64,000 bases of DNA, from assembly GCF_002104515.1 (NCBI RefSeq), contig NZ_NBOE01000008.1, forward strand, positions 1 to 64,000, in the 5' to 3' direction. The stretch's first letter is position 1. Each line of letters opens with the position of its first letter. The DNA comes from Colwellia polaris (lineage in GTDB: Bacteria; Pseudomonadota; Gammaproteobacteria; Enterobacterales; Alteromonadaceae). Below, piece after piece: positions 44,729-55,022 of the stretch. The notes beneath the pieces are model-generated. The model saw nothing but the letters and a program-made list of their open reading frames with translations, was not told the DNA's origin and ran no database searches. The position numbers and the translations under genes are program-made.

Positions 44729-45214
44729 TTATGTACTAACAATAAAAAATAAATCACCAAAGCCCCATAACAAGGTGCCTGTTATAAGCAGCGAAACCTC
44801 AAGAATGCCAAGCTGTAATCTAACGGCTTGAAGTATTTTTTCTGTTTTTTCTTCAAAGTCATCTTCAATACTTTGTATTTCGCTTTCCATATTCTCACTT
44901 GATACTTTCAATCTACGTAGCTTTCTTTTAGCACGTGCAAGTGTAATTCGATGTTGAAAATTAAGTCGACCAATTAAAATTCTTTCTTGTATTATGCCAC
45001 CTAACCCTGACCAAACGCCCAGAACAGCAATCAAACAACCACTGCGCGTAAGCCATTCTAGTCCGGCATATTCTATAATAGAAAGGTAAACGCCAAGCAC
45101 GGCAAGTAAAATGGCTAATAACCAACTTATTAAAGGGTGGCGTTTGGAAATACTTACCGTTGCTGCTAAAGCTTCTGAAGTAGATTCATCTAATTTTGTT
45201 AAACCTTCGGACAT
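44729..45214 (-). CDS. Small membrane protein downstream of tamB
   Basis: A 161-residue protein with three hydrophobic segments (about 28-47, 54-75 and 137-158) and a strongly charged, heptad-rich stretch at 88-133 suggesting a coiled coil in the cytoplasm. I do not recognise the family. It is 23 bp after tamB on the same strand and may be co-transcribed with tamAB. No function can be assigned. Confidence 0.7.
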   Translation of the reverse strand: MSEGLTKLDESTSEALAATVSISKRHPLISWLLAILLAVLGVYLSIIEYAGLEWLTRSGCLIAVLGVWSGLGGIIQERILIGRLNFQHRITLARAKRKLRRLKVSSENMESEIQSIEDDFEEKTEKILQAVRLQLGILEVSLLITGTLLWGFGDLFFIVST

Positions 45215-45237
45215 AAATACCTTATTTTTTTGACTCG

Positions 45238-48200
45238 TTATTCTTGCTCTTTTGGATCACTATTATCTTTTTGAGCACTTTTATCTTTTGTTGAAGAAAA
45301 TTGTTTTTTGTAGTTAATATTAGCACTTATTTCTTCCCCACTTATCGCTTCAAAAGAGATATTTGGCGAGAGCTTGTACTCTATACTCCAACCCGCTTGT
45401 ACGCCATTGTCAGCGTCGATATTTGTACCATAGCCAACATTCAAACGATCATTGATTTTAGCTGCAATATCAACGCGTGTGCCATTGCCATTAGTGCCAC
45501 TTTTACTGGTAAAGGCGATATCTTTCAGGCCGAGCTTATCACCTATTTTTTGTACTAATTTGTTTGCACTATCTACACCTAAACTGATGGCAGCACTTGT
45601 TAAGGCATTACCTTCTTGCTGTGATAAAGAATCTAAATTTCTGCCTGTGATCAATAACGATAAAACATTTTCTTCCGCCATTGTTGGCTCTGAAAACAAC
45701 GTTAAACGCGGCTTTTGTATTGTACCGTCAGCAATTATACCCACTTTAATGTCGTCAACCATTCGAATAGCACGAAACTGAATGCTCGGATTTGCAGCGG
45801 TCCCTAAAAATAACAGCTGTCCTTGCTCTATGGTTAACGTTTGTTTGTAAGCTTCAAATTTACCATCTTTTAAATCTAAGCGTCCATTGAGTGTTAATGC
45901 TTGCCCGGTTTTTAACGTTGAAGACAATTTACCTTGTATTTCACTTGATAAGCCAAAACCGCTGACTTTAACATTATCGCCAGCAGATAAAGTCAGCGAT
46001 ATATCATAGTCGAACGGTGAATCTTTCGTTATTTGCTCTTTTTCATCAATAATAATTTGGTCTTCTGAAACACTGATGGCAGGTTTTGGTAAAGAAGCTA
46101 CTTTGATATCTGCTTGATCAACCACCAAGTTACCGGTAACACTTAAGTGATTATTCAAATACTTGGCTGATAATTGCGGTGAGACAATTAATTTATTCTC
46201 ATTATTATTAACTAGCGTAACTTGTTGTCCTTCAATGCTTAAATTAGCTTTCATCGGCGCAGATAATTTAGCATCACCTGCAATGGTAAGCGAACCCTGA
46301 GGGTTTTGTAACTCCCCTATCAATATAATACTGTCTTGTTGGCTCGTTATTTTAATGTTGCTGTTGCGAATGTCTAAGCCATACTCATCGATAATTAAAT
46401 GCTTGATAGCAAGCGCCCCTGCGCCTTCAATTACGTGTGTTTGTAGAGTTCCTGCTACGGTAAAATTTTGCTCTAAACTAAGCTCAATTTTATCTAAACC
46501 TTTTTGCCATTGCTTGAGCCAGCCAAACTCTTTCATGCTGAGTGATAAATCACCATTTATCTTGGCAGAATCTATTAATGGCCAATCACTATTTAATTTA
46601 GCTTTAATTTCATCATCGCCAGGTAAACGAATATGTAATTGTGAATTAAGCTTATTTTGCTGCCACTGGCCTTGCAGTTTAAACTTAGACACCGTGACTA
46701 AGTGTTTGGAGAATTGGCTATCAGCTTTGATTTTGCTATCTGGAATGTTTAATGCAATATCCGTTTGTTCCAGATCGTAATCAACCTTAAAATCAGGTGA
46801 TATTGTTAGCAAAACCTGCCCCTTGGGCATAACAACTTCCGTTTGTGATTGCGGCAAAATTATCTGTGTATTAATGCTGTTCCATTGAGTAACAAGTGCA
46901 ATATCTTGCTTTTTCATTTTGGTATTAATGGTAAAGTTATCTGCTTGTACTTGTGTTTGTGCTGACTGCCACTTAACGTTAGGTATGGTTATATCTGCAG
47001 CAATATTTTTAAGGTTTTTTGCTTGTCCTGTGACTGATAAAGTACCATTAACCGTACCTTCAACGTTTTGTAATGTTTGATTAGCGCTGGTAAGCAATAT
47101 TGATTGCCAAGCTTTAATTTGCTTAAAAACTGGCGACATTTTCCATTGCTCGAAGAATAAATTGGCCGACCATTGCTGGGCGCTATTTTCGGCATTAATA
47201 CACATTTTACCGTCACCGCTGAGGCATAAATTTTTAATACGTTGTTTATCTTTGCTTAACTGTAATTGTTCGGTGGCGATTAAAAGTTTCTCTTGTTGAT
47301 TTATAGCTTCAAATTCGAGCTGATTAATCTGCCAAATGGCGTTTGAAAAATCACTATCAAGCTTTAAGTTTTGGCTATTGTTTTGTAAAAGTTCACCGTT
47401 AAAATTTAAATTTACCGCGGTATTTTCTGCTAAGTTGGCACTTAGTCGCATCCGGTGTTTTTCTGGTAAGCCTGAGAAGTTTAATGAGGCAAGTTCAATA
47501 TTATTGTCGTTAACCTTGAGGGAGTCTGCAGTGAATTTGGCTAGCCAATTTTTGCCAAAGTCTAAGGACCACTCAATATTTCTACCGTCAAAATTTTCGA
47601 CAGCAAGTTGCTCAACTTTACCTTTACTGACAATAAGCCAGTTTGCGTTTTGTTTTTTTATTTGCCAATCGGCTTTGATGTTAGCCACTTGTAGTATGTT
47701 ATTTAAATCTAATGATCGACCTTCAATATTGCCATTAAGCCATAAGTTATTAGCGGTCGGATTATCAACATTGAACTCGCCCTGCACTTTCGCGGTCAAC
47801 TCAGCTAATTTAATGTTATTACTTTGAAAAGTTAACAAGCCTTGATTAACGTTCATTTCAAGATTGGCAGATACTGGCCATGATGGCTTTTCGCTTACTG
47901 CTTGGTTATTCATGGCATCAGGAAAAACTTGCTGTAGTGATGCCGCTATTTGCGCATCTTTAAGCTCACTTTTTATTGCCAGTTTAGCATTAGCGTTCGT
48001 GCTCCATTTAAGCACATCTTCAAGTTGCGTATTAACGGTAATGCTCATCGGCTCTAATGCTTGCCAAGTAGCTTTTGTTTGCACGTTAGCGTTAAATTTT
48101 GGCCAAGTTAGTGCGAAATCGCCCTTTATATAATCAATAGCAATACTTTCGTCAGATAATACAACTTGCTGTTTCTCTGCCGTTATATTGCCATTTTTTA

Positions 48201-48999
48201 AAAATAGTCCTTGATCGTAATACCACTCGGCAGAAACTAACAACTGATTAGGTGCTTTTAATTGTATGGCTAATGTTGACGAAGCCGTTAAGCGCCCTTT
48301 TGATTTTGCACTCGCTGAAAGTTTTGGTCCTTGTATATTGATAGCCAGTTGATGTTGCCATTTTTTTCGCATATCGATATTGCCCGCTACCGATACAAGG
48401 TGTTCGTCATAATTGAGAGCCAAGGCAGCAACACTTGCTTTGCTACCCGCTAAGGCTATTTTTTTAATATTAAGCTGATGAACAATATATTGCGGTTGCT
48501 CAGAAGGCGATTGATTGTTGCTTTGGCTTATTTCAGCTGAATTTGCGCTATAAACAATTTTTGCAATACTAACTTGCTTAATGTTTACATCAATGGGAAA
48601 TTCTACCGCATTAAGTACCGGTAAATTTACATCAGACTTTGCTGTTTTGTCTTCAGTAGCGTTGATTACATCTAGGCGAGTAGTGCTGATGTTATCGCAA
48701 GTAAGGGCGCGATCAAGTAAATATAACCACTGACAATCTACAGTAATATCTTCAACTTGTATTTTTGTTTTTTCTGCTTGCCATTCGAGCTCAGTTAAAT
48801 AAACTGTCGAGCTAAGTGTGCCACTAACCTTACCTATTTTCAGTGCTGGCGGATGAAATTGTGCTGTACGATTAACTAACCACTGTAAACCTGATTCTGT
48901 GGTATAGAACCAGGTTAGTGCCATTAACAATATACTAACGAGTAACGTTACTGCTAGGCTAAACCCTCTCAATATGGCTTTCTTGTTAAATTGCTTCAT
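45238..48999 (-). CDS. tamB: TamB, inner-membrane subunit of the translocation and assembly module
   Basis: A 1253-residue protein, near the usual ~1260. An N-terminal helix (about 11-30) anchors it in the inner membrane. The long middle is repetitive beta strand with AsmA-like features, and the last ~300 residues form the TamB (DUF490) domain (LFLGTAANPSIQFRAIR, SLLITGRNLDSLSQ, and GTRVDIAAKINDRLNVGYG). Together with TamA it spans the periplasm and takes part in outer-membrane protein insertion and phospholipid transport. It overlaps tamA as ATGA. Confidence 0.93.
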   Translation of the reverse strand: MKQFNKKAILRGFSLAVTLLVSILLMALTWFYTTESGLQWLVNRTAQFHPPALKIGKVSGTLSSTVYLTELEWQAEKTKIQVEDITVDCQWLYLLDRALTCDNISTTRLDVINATEDKTAKSDVNLPVLNAVEFPIDVNIKQVSIAKIVYSANSAEISQSNNQSPSEQPQYIVHQLNIKKIALAGSKASVAALALNYDEHLVSVAGNIDMRKKWQHQLAINIQGPKLSASAKSKGRLTASSTLAIQLKAPNQLLVSAEWYYDQGLFLKNGNITAEKQQVVLSDESIAIDYIKGDFALTWPKFNANVQTKATWQALEPMSITVNTQLEDVLKWSTNANAKLAIKSELKDAQIAASLQQVFPDAMNNQAVSEKPSWPVSANLEMNVNQGLLTFQSNNIKLAELTAKVQGEFNVDNPTANNLWLNGNIEGRSLDLNNILQVANIKADWQIKKQNANWLIVSKGKVEQLAVENFDGRNIEWSLDFGKNWLAKFTADSLKVNDNNIELASLNFSGLPEKHRMRLSANLAENTAVNLNFNGELLQNNSQNLKLDSDFSNAIWQINQLEFEAINQQEKLLIATEQLQLSKDKQRIKNLCLSGDGKMCINAENSAQQWSANLFFEQWKMSPVFKQIKAWQSILLTSANQTLQNVEGTVNGTLSVTGQAKNLKNIAADITIPNVKWQSAQTQVQADNFTINTKMKKQDIALVTQWNSINTQIILPQSQTEVVMPKGQVLLTISPDFKVDYDLEQTDIALNIPDSKIKADSQFSKHLVTVSKFKLQGQWQQNKLNSQLHIRLPGDDEIKAKLNSDWPLIDSAKINGDLSLSMKEFGWLKQWQKGLDKIELSLEQNFTVAGTLQTHVIEGAGALAIKHLIIDEYGLDIRNSNIKITSQQDSIILIGELQNPQGSLTIAGDAKLSAPMKANLSIEGQQVTLVNNNENKLIVSPQLSAKYLNNHLSVTGNLVVDQADIKVASLPKPAISVSEDQIIIDEKEQITKDSPFDYDISLTLSAGDNVKVSGFGLSSEIQGKLSSTLKTGQALTLNGRLDLKDGKFEAYKQTLTIEQGQLLFLGTAANPSIQFRAIRMVDDIKVGIIADGTIQKPRLTLFSEPTMAEENVLSLLITGRNLDSLSQQEGNALTSAAISLGVDSANKLVQKIGDKLGLKDIAFTSKSGTNGNGTRVDIAAKINDRLNVGYGTNIDADNGVQAGWSIEYKLSPNISFEAISGEEISANINYKKQFSSTKDKSAQKDNSDPKEQE

Positions 49000-50780
49000 A
49001 GATCAGGGCCTATGGTGATATGAAAGCGCCATGCTTTATTACCGTCAAGTGCTTTGGCTATATCAAGTCGAATAGCGCCTATCGGCGTTACCCATCTTAA
49101 ACCTGTACCTACTGACTTTTGTATCTCAAAATCTTTCCAATCATTGAAGGCATTACCTTGGTCGGTAAATATTGCCCAACGAAAACTTTCATAAAACAAA
49201 TAATCAACCTCTAAGCCGGAGCTTAATATATGCTTACCCCCGATAGACACTTCATTATCTGTTGGTGATAGGCTTTGATGCTTATAACCTCTTACAGATA
49301 CATCACCACCGGCAAAAAAACGATAAGTCGATGGCATTGAGCGATTAAAGTCTTCGGTATCCATTAATGTTGTGCCGACACGAGCGCGCAGTAATAATCG
49401 CCAGTCATCATTTAATGACCAGATACGTTTTACCTTTTGATCAGTTTGTAAAAAGCTGATATTGGGATCACTGAGTTGCTCGCTGCTAAAGCGCATAGTA
49501 CTTTGCCAACGCCAACCTTCAACTGCCGTAAAGGGGTCGGTAACACTGTAATAGGTAAGCTGCCATGACGGTACGATATATTTTAAGCTTTGATTAACAT
49601 CGGCCTCAGACTTTAATTGTTCTTGAGCCATGGCAATAGACCATTGGCTTGTCCAGTGCGGATTAAGTTTATTGATAACTACTGACTCTAAAGTAAAAAT
49701 TTTACTGCGACCAATTTCCTCGTCTTTTTCCTGATAGCTTACTTGATTTATCCACTGGCTACTGGCTTTTTCTAAGGGTATTTGATACTGAAATGCGGCA
49801 TTAACATCAGCATCGTCTAGTTTAATCCTATTAAAGTCGATAGAGGCAACATATTGATGCGCTTTACTATTTACTCTTCTATTACGCCAACTAACACCTA
49901 GTTTTCCTCCAGTATCAGTGCCATAACCTACTAACGTTTTGAGCTCATATTTTTCGGTGTCAAGTATTGAAAGATTTACATCAACAGTTTTGGTTACATG
50001 ATCCACAGTTTGGTCTACAACCACAGATTTAAAAAATCCTGAGCGATTAAGTGCCTGCTGACTAGCGATAATATCTAATTGGCTATAGGCATCGCCTTGG
50101 TTAATGGTTGAATAACTATTAACCAAATCATGAGATAAAACGGTCCCTTCAATGGTAATATTTTTAATAGTGTAACGAGCACCGCAGTTAATCACCCAAT
50201 CAACATTAGCTTGTTGGTTAGCTATATCAACATTTAGAGCACTTTTGGTGAAGGTAGCATCTAATAAACCTAACTCTTGTGCTTGACGTTGTACCTTTGA
50301 TTTAAACTGGCTATAGTCACCATGATTAACAATTTTTCCCTTAATAAACGGGTGCTTGGTAATAAGCTGCGACATAACTTCATTTTCATTTTCATTTTCA
50401 CACTTAAGCACAATACTACTGCTATGCCAAAGCACTGGTTGCTTAAGCTCAATGGTCAAGGTTTTGCCTTTTTGATCTTCCATTAGGGTTAAAACCGGTT
50501 GGTAATAGCCCAAAGCCTGCAATGCATTTCGTGCCTTATTTAAAATATAATTATCTGATTGAGGAAAACCAAGTAAAGATAAAGGGATAATGTTTTCGTT
50601 ACTACTTAAACTACGAAATATATTGGTTTTATAAGCGGTTTCAACACCAATAATATTGAGCGGCGTGCCTAGCTTATCAGCAGAGTCTGCAGACCATGCT
50701 TTTGTGGGTAGCACCAGAAAAAGTAAGGCTAACAAAGAATAAATAAGTTGGTTTTTGTATGGATAGTTCAGATATTTCAA
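48996..50780 (-). CDS. tamA: TamA, outer-membrane Omp85-family subunit
   Basis: A 594-residue outer-membrane protein with a signal peptide (about 1-30, cleavage near AWSADS), then POTRA domains (about 35-270) and an Omp85 beta barrel. The barrel includes the conserved FFAGGDVSVRGYKHQSLSP and the C-terminal GTGLRWVTPIGAIRLDIAKAL and HITIGPDL with a terminal residue pattern typical of barrels. Start is TTG, with GGAAA at 6 bases; no ATG fits. Directly couples to tamB. Confidence 0.93.
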   Translation of the reverse strand: MKYLNYPYKNQLIYSLLALLFLVLPTKAWSADSADKLGTPLNIIGVETAYKTNIFRSLSSNENIIPLSLLGFPQSDNYILNKARNALQALGYYQPVLTLMEDQKGKTLTIELKQPVLWHSSSIVLKCENENENEVMSQLITKHPFIKGKIVNHGDYSQFKSKVQRQAQELGLLDATFTKSALNVDIANQQANVDWVINCGARYTIKNITIEGTVLSHDLVNSYSTINQGDAYSQLDIIASQQALNRSGFFKSVVVDQTVDHVTKTVDVNLSILDTEKYELKTLVGYGTDTGGKLGVSWRNRRVNSKAHQYVASIDFNRIKLDDADVNAAFQYQIPLEKASSQWINQVSYQEKDEEIGRSKIFTLESVVINKLNPHWTSQWSIAMAQEQLKSEADVNQSLKYIVPSWQLTYYSVTDPFTAVEGWRWQSTMRFSSEQLSDPNISFLQTDQKVKRIWSLNDDWRLLLRARVGTTLMDTEDFNRSMPSTYRFFAGGDVSVRGYKHQSLSPTDNEVSIGGKHILSSGLEVDYLFYESFRWAIFTDQGNAFNDWKDFEIQKSVGTGLRWVTPIGAIRLDIAKALDGNKAWRFHITIGPDL

Positions 50781-51039
50781 TATTTTTCCATGCTTAATTA
50801 ACTGCTGATAACGAAAAACGGAGATAATTATGACGACTTTATCTCATGAGATCATTAATTAATTAACATTTAGCCCGAATCCAATAAATTCACAATGTAA
50901 TAAAATAAAGTAGTTTACACTAACGTTAAAACAACACTTTGACTATTTTGTTTTATCAATACTTTATAAATTTCAAGTAACAATATATTGTTTTCATTTT
51001 CACTTAGTTTTATGTCATATCTGTAAAAGGTTAACAACT

Positions 51040-52218
51040 ATGCATATGGACCCATTTTTACCTCAAGCGGTGGGCGCTATTTTCTTTATATTATTGTTGG
51101 GTTTTATCCTAAAATTTTTTCGTCAACCTCATGTGGTAGCTTACTTAATCGCTGGTATTTTTATTGGCCCATGGGGCTTTGGTTTAGTAACCGACACGGA
51201 AAGTATTTCACGTTTAGGCACTGCAGGCGTAGTGCTGCTACTATTTTTCGTTGGTATGGAAACCGATATTCATAAACTGGTACAAAACTGGAAATTAATA
51301 ATTTTCGGAACGTTAATGCAAATTTTATTAAGTGTGGGTTGCGTATGGCTGTTAGGCCACTGGTTTGACTGGAGCTTAGCTAGAATAGTTTTAATAGGTT
51401 TTGTTATTAGTCTTAGTAGCACCGCAATTGTTATCAAATTATTACAAGATAATGGCATGCTTTCATCTCGCTTAGGACAAAGTGCACTCGGAATATTACT
51501 AGCTCAAGATTTAGCTATTATTCCCATGTTAATTATTATTGGCTTGCTTGGTGCCGGTAACATCGACAATGTACAATTGGTAAAACAAGGCGTTGGTACC
51601 CTATTCGCAATCGCACTGTTCGCCTTTGTTATCACTCGCAAACAAGTGCATTTACCGTTGTCAAAGTGGTTAAAGGGAGATCATGAATTACAGTTATTCG
51701 CTGCTTTAGGTGTTTGTTTTGGCTTAGCAATGATCACCGCTTGGTTTGAACTTTCAACCGCTTTGGGAGCATTTATTGGTGGTATGCTTGTCGGTGCAGC
51801 GAAAGAAACACTATGGGTACATCGCACTTTAGATTCATTTAGAGTGCTATTTGTTGCGTTGTTTTTTGTTTCGGTTGGTATGTTGCTAGACGTTAGCTTT
51901 TTAATTAGCCATTGGCAACAAACCGCAATGTTAGTTATGGCAGCATTAATTACTAACATATTTATCAATGCCGTTATTTTAAAGCTGTCAAAATTTAGTT
52001 GGAAAGAAAGTCTTTATGCTGGCGTGTTGTTATCTCAAATTGGTGAGTTTAGTTTTGTGCTTGCGGCCGTTGGTCATCAAGCAAGTATTATCAATGAATA
52101 TGGCTACCAATTAGCCTTATGTGTTATATCGCTGTCATTACTCACAAGTCCAATTTGGATAAGCATGAGTAATAAATGGTTGAAATTCGATGACAATTCG
52201 ACAAAAACTTCAGTTTAA
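51040..52218 (+). CDS. CPA2-family cation/proton antiporter (KefB-like, without RCK domain)
   Basis: A 392-residue membrane protein with about 12 helices of the monovalent cation:proton antiporter-2 family. FRQPHVVAYLIAGIFIGPWG and LGILLAQDLAIIPML are typical. It lacks the C-terminal RCK/TrkA-N domain of KefB/KefC, so nucleotide regulation must be absent or in another protein. Ions could be K+ or Na+. AAAGG lies 8 bases before the ATG. It is divergent from tamA. Confidence 0.86.
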   Translation: MHMDPFLPQAVGAIFFILLLGFILKFFRQPHVVAYLIAGIFIGPWGFGLVTDTESISRLGTAGVVLLLFFVGMETDIHKLVQNWKLIIFGTLMQILLSVGCVWLLGHWFDWSLARIVLIGFVISLSSTAIVIKLLQDNGMLSSRLGQSALGILLAQDLAIIPMLIIIGLLGAGNIDNVQLVKQGVGTLFAIALFAFVITRKQVHLPLSKWLKGDHELQLFAALGVCFGLAMITAWFELSTALGAFIGGMLVGAAKETLWVHRTLDSFRVLFVALFFVSVGMLLDVSFLISHWQQTAMLVMAALITNIFINAVILKLSKFSWKESLYAGVLLSQIGEFSFVLAAVGHQASIINEYGYQLALCVISLSLLTSPIWISMSNKWLKFDDNSTKTSV

Positions 52219-52254
52219 ATTATCACTTTCTGCGCTAAGAACGTTAGGAAAACA

Positions 52255-52330
52255 TACCAACTTGATTGATTAGTGTTCTACTTTTTCATTTGAACCCTTA
52301 AAAGTGAACAACCAATTAATCAAGTTGGTA
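52255..52330. repeat. Long hairpin repeat between the antiporter and corA
   Basis: The arms TACCAACTTGATTGATTAG (from 52255) and, inverted, CCAATTAATCAAGTTGGTA (to 52330) frame an inner ACTTTT/AAAAGT pair. It lies between convergent genes, so it probably ends both transcripts. The TACCAA-TTGA ends resemble but are not identical to the TAATACC elements. Confidence 0.7.
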
Positions 52331-52395
52331 ATATACTCGGTTGCTTAGTACATCTCCTTTGCAACCTTCAATCTATTGTTTTGTATTACTACTTG

Positions 52396-53367
52396 CTATA
52401 ACCAGCGTTTTTTCTTGAATACAATAAGTAATACCACCGAAACCACTGCCATTACACCCAATAAAATGAAGTAACCATTATCGGCTTTTAGCTCAGGAAT
52501 ATACTCAAAGTTCATTCCATAAATACCGGCAAGAAATGTTAAGGGTACAAATAATGCTGTGATAACCGTTAATACTCGCATAGTTGCATTCAGTTGATGT
52601 GATGTTACTGAAATATAACCATTAATTAAATCACCACAAATATCGTAATACATTTGTGACAAACTTTGCAGGCGGTCTAAACGTTCACGTAAATCGGTAA
52701 CGGTATGGGTTTCTTTGTCGGTAATTAAGTCAGTGTCGTCGTCATCAACATAAGCCTTTAACGTTTCTCCCATGTTAACGTGATAATTGAACGTGCGCCT
52801 TATTTTAACCAGTTGTGATCTGTATGAAGTAATTTGCTTCATCATTTGGTCGTTACCACTTAATTGAAAATCATCTTCAATTTTCTCGAGTTCAGCTTCG
52901 AAACTAAACATCTCTTTAAGGTAGTAACCACAACTGCTATGGAAAAGCCTAAGTGCTAAATGAATAGGACTGCGCTTAAGATACTTTTCACCAGTTTCAC
53001 TAAATAGCTCGTTAATCGCTAATGAGCTTTGAGGATGTCGGGTGATTAAAACTCGCTTCCCAATGAATAAACTAATTTGTAAGTGATTGAATTTCAGGCT
53101 GTCATCGTTTGCAACCATACCGCGATATAGCATAAAAATATAATCTTTAAATAATTCGATTTTAGGCGGATGGCGATCGCGAAGTGCATCACTGATGGCT
53201 AAAGGGTGGCAATTAAAGTCTGTTAATATTTTTTGTTCTTCTTTTGCATCAACGTTGTCAAGATCAATCCATAACGTTGTATCGTTATTCTCTTGCCATT
53301 GACTTATCAACTCACTACTACCGATAACAGTTTTTTGTGTCGGTGAAATCAACATACATTTTATCAT
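52396..53367 (-). CDS. CorA-family Mg2+/divalent cation transporter
   Basis: A 323-residue CorA protein. A long cytoplasmic alpha-beta and helical funnel (about 1-255) is followed by two C-terminal helices joined by the YGMNFEY loop, which carries the GMN signature, and a positively charged end KKKRWL. The family passes Mg2+, Co2+ or Zn2+. It stands before MgtE and a CNNM protein on the other strand, so three unrelated Mg2+ transport families are neighbours. Confidence 0.9.
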   Translation of the reverse strand: MIKCMLISPTQKTVIGSSELISQWQENNDTTLWIDLDNVDAKEEQKILTDFNCHPLAISDALRDRHPPKIELFKDYIFMLYRGMVANDDSLKFNHLQISLFIGKRVLITRHPQSSLAINELFSETGEKYLKRSPIHLALRLFHSSCGYYLKEMFSFEAELEKIEDDFQLSGNDQMMKQITSYRSQLVKIRRTFNYHVNMGETLKAYVDDDDTDLITDKETHTVTDLRERLDRLQSLSQMYYDICGDLINGYISVTSHQLNATMRVLTVITALFVPLTFLAGIYGMNFEYIPELKADNGYFILLGVMAVVSVVLLIVFKKKRWL

Positions 53368-53644
53368 TATATACTCTCAATATGCCCTGCAAATAACAGG
53401 ATAATTTGTTAACTCTATTCTTTGATGCTAAAAATACCTAAGAACAAGCAACAAAAGACAAAAAAACAGTAAAATAAACTTAGCTAATTTGTTATTAAAG
53501 CTAACTTATTTACTTCTGATTGTAATACAATTAACTATAAATACGAATTAAATTAACACCCTATTAGTTAACTATGGGTGTTATACCTGAACTTACACAA
53601 TAAAGATCATATTCCGTTATAAAAACGGCTTTAAGGATTCAACA

Positions 53645-54997
53645 ATGTTAGAAAATACTATTGATAAATTATCCTTAGTTATCGACGACATTCTCATCGC
53701 AGAGCACGAACAAGACATAGCTCAAATTATGCTTGGCGCTAATGAAACGCTAGTGGCAGAGCAATTCGCGCTTTTAATCGAAGCTTTGCCACAAGACAAA
53801 CGTTTAAGTGTATGGGCAACCTTTTCAGAAGATATTCAAAAAGATGCTTTTGTCGATATGGGACAAGGCACAAGAACAAGCTTAATTCAGGCATTAAGTG
53901 ATGATGAATGCTTCGAATTACTCGCGCAACTAGATGTTGACGATGTTATTGAGATTGCTGAAGAAATACCTAGCAGGTTATTGAAGTACGCGATAAAAAA
54001 CTTAGACGACTCGCAACGTAAACTCTATCAACAAGCACAACAATATACCGTTGACGAAGTTGGTCATTGGTTAGATTATAACTATGTTCGTATTTCTGAA
54101 AAACTTAAAATAACCAGTGCGCAGTTATTATTACAAAAAGGCTTGTCACCTTATACTGAAGACTTTTATGCGGTAAATAAAGAAGGCATTCTCACGGGTA
54201 CTGTTGATATTAATAGCTTGATACAAAGTGATGGTGAAAATACCTTAAAAACCCTTTTTGCGCCTGAAACTATTCGCCTTAGTGCGAATGAGGAATTAAC
54301 CTCGGCTGCAGAAGCAGTGATTTTATCCGGCAAAATGTCTCTACCAGTCGTTGATGAAAACGAACGTTTTCTTGGCCGCTTTACTGTAGAAACGGCTTAC
54401 CAAGTAAAACAGGAAACGCAAACAGAGCAAATTAACAGTGCAGCGGGTTTAACAACCGATGAAGATTTATTTTCAAGTGTAAGAACGAGTGCGAAAAACC
54501 GTGGTATTTGGCTTGGTATTAATTTGCTGACCGCATTTTTAGCTTCATGGTTTATCGGCTTTTTTGAAGCTACACTGCAACAAGTTGTGGCTTTGGCGGT
54601 ATTAATGCCAGTAGTTGCTTCAATGGGTGGCGTTTCTGGAAGCCAAACCTTAACTGTTATCGTGCGAGGTATGGCGTTAGGTCAAATAACAGAACAAAAT
54701 AGAAAAGTGCTACTGCGCAAAGAATTAAAAGTGGGTGGGCTAAATGGCATAATTTGGTCTGTTGTTATTGGTACTATCACCTATTTTTGGTTTAACAACG
54801 CAGAATTAAGTTTAGTTATTGCTTTAGCAATTTTACTAAACTTATTAACAGCATCAGCATCAGGCGTTGTTATTCCTGCGATATTAGATAAGTTAAATAT
54901 TGACCCTGCCCTTTCCGGCTCGGTTATTTTAACCACAGTAACCGACATTGTTGGCTTTGTGGTATTTTTAGGATTAGGTAGCTTACTGCTACTATAA
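53645..54997 (+). CDS. mgtE: MgtE-family Mg2+ channel/transporter
   Basis: A 450-residue MgtE. The N-domain superhelix is at about 1-130, the CBS pair at 135-255 and five membrane helices beyond 285. Helix signature VASMGGVSGSQTLTVIVRGM is present, as are the DVVE-like acidic stretches that bind Mg2+ in the regulatory part. It gates Mg2+ entry in response to internal Mg2+. A CNNM/DUF21 protein starts 25 bp later on the same strand. Confidence 0.92.
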   Translation: MLENTIDKLSLVIDDILIAEHEQDIAQIMLGANETLVAEQFALLIEALPQDKRLSVWATFSEDIQKDAFVDMGQGTRTSLIQALSDDECFELLAQLDVDDVIEIAEEIPSRLLKYAIKNLDDSQRKLYQQAQQYTVDEVGHWLDYNYVRISEKLKITSAQLLLQKGLSPYTEDFYAVNKEGILTGTVDINSLIQSDGENTLKTLFAPETIRLSANEELTSAAEAVILSGKMSLPVVDENERFLGRFTVETAYQVKQETQTEQINSAAGLTTDEDLFSSVRTSAKNRGIWLGINLLTAFLASWFIGFFEATLQQVVALAVLMPVVASMGGVSGSQTLTVIVRGMALGQITEQNRKVLLRKELKVGGLNGIIWSVVIGTITYFWFNNAELSLVIALAILLNLLTASASGVVIPAILDKLNIDPALSGSVILTTVTDIVGFVVFLGLGSLLLL

Positions 54998-55022
54998 GTA
55001 AAGTAAACAGAGGATTTAAGTA

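Noticed and set aside
45452-47827. Several plus-strand ORFs of 85-163 codons within tamB
   Set aside because: All lie antisense inside a well-supported long gene; serine- and leucine-rich composition is typical of such shadows.
53368-53644. Mg2+ riboswitch before mgtE
   Set aside because: The leader has only a small CCGTT/AACGG hairpin and no M-box-like conserved structure that I can recognise.
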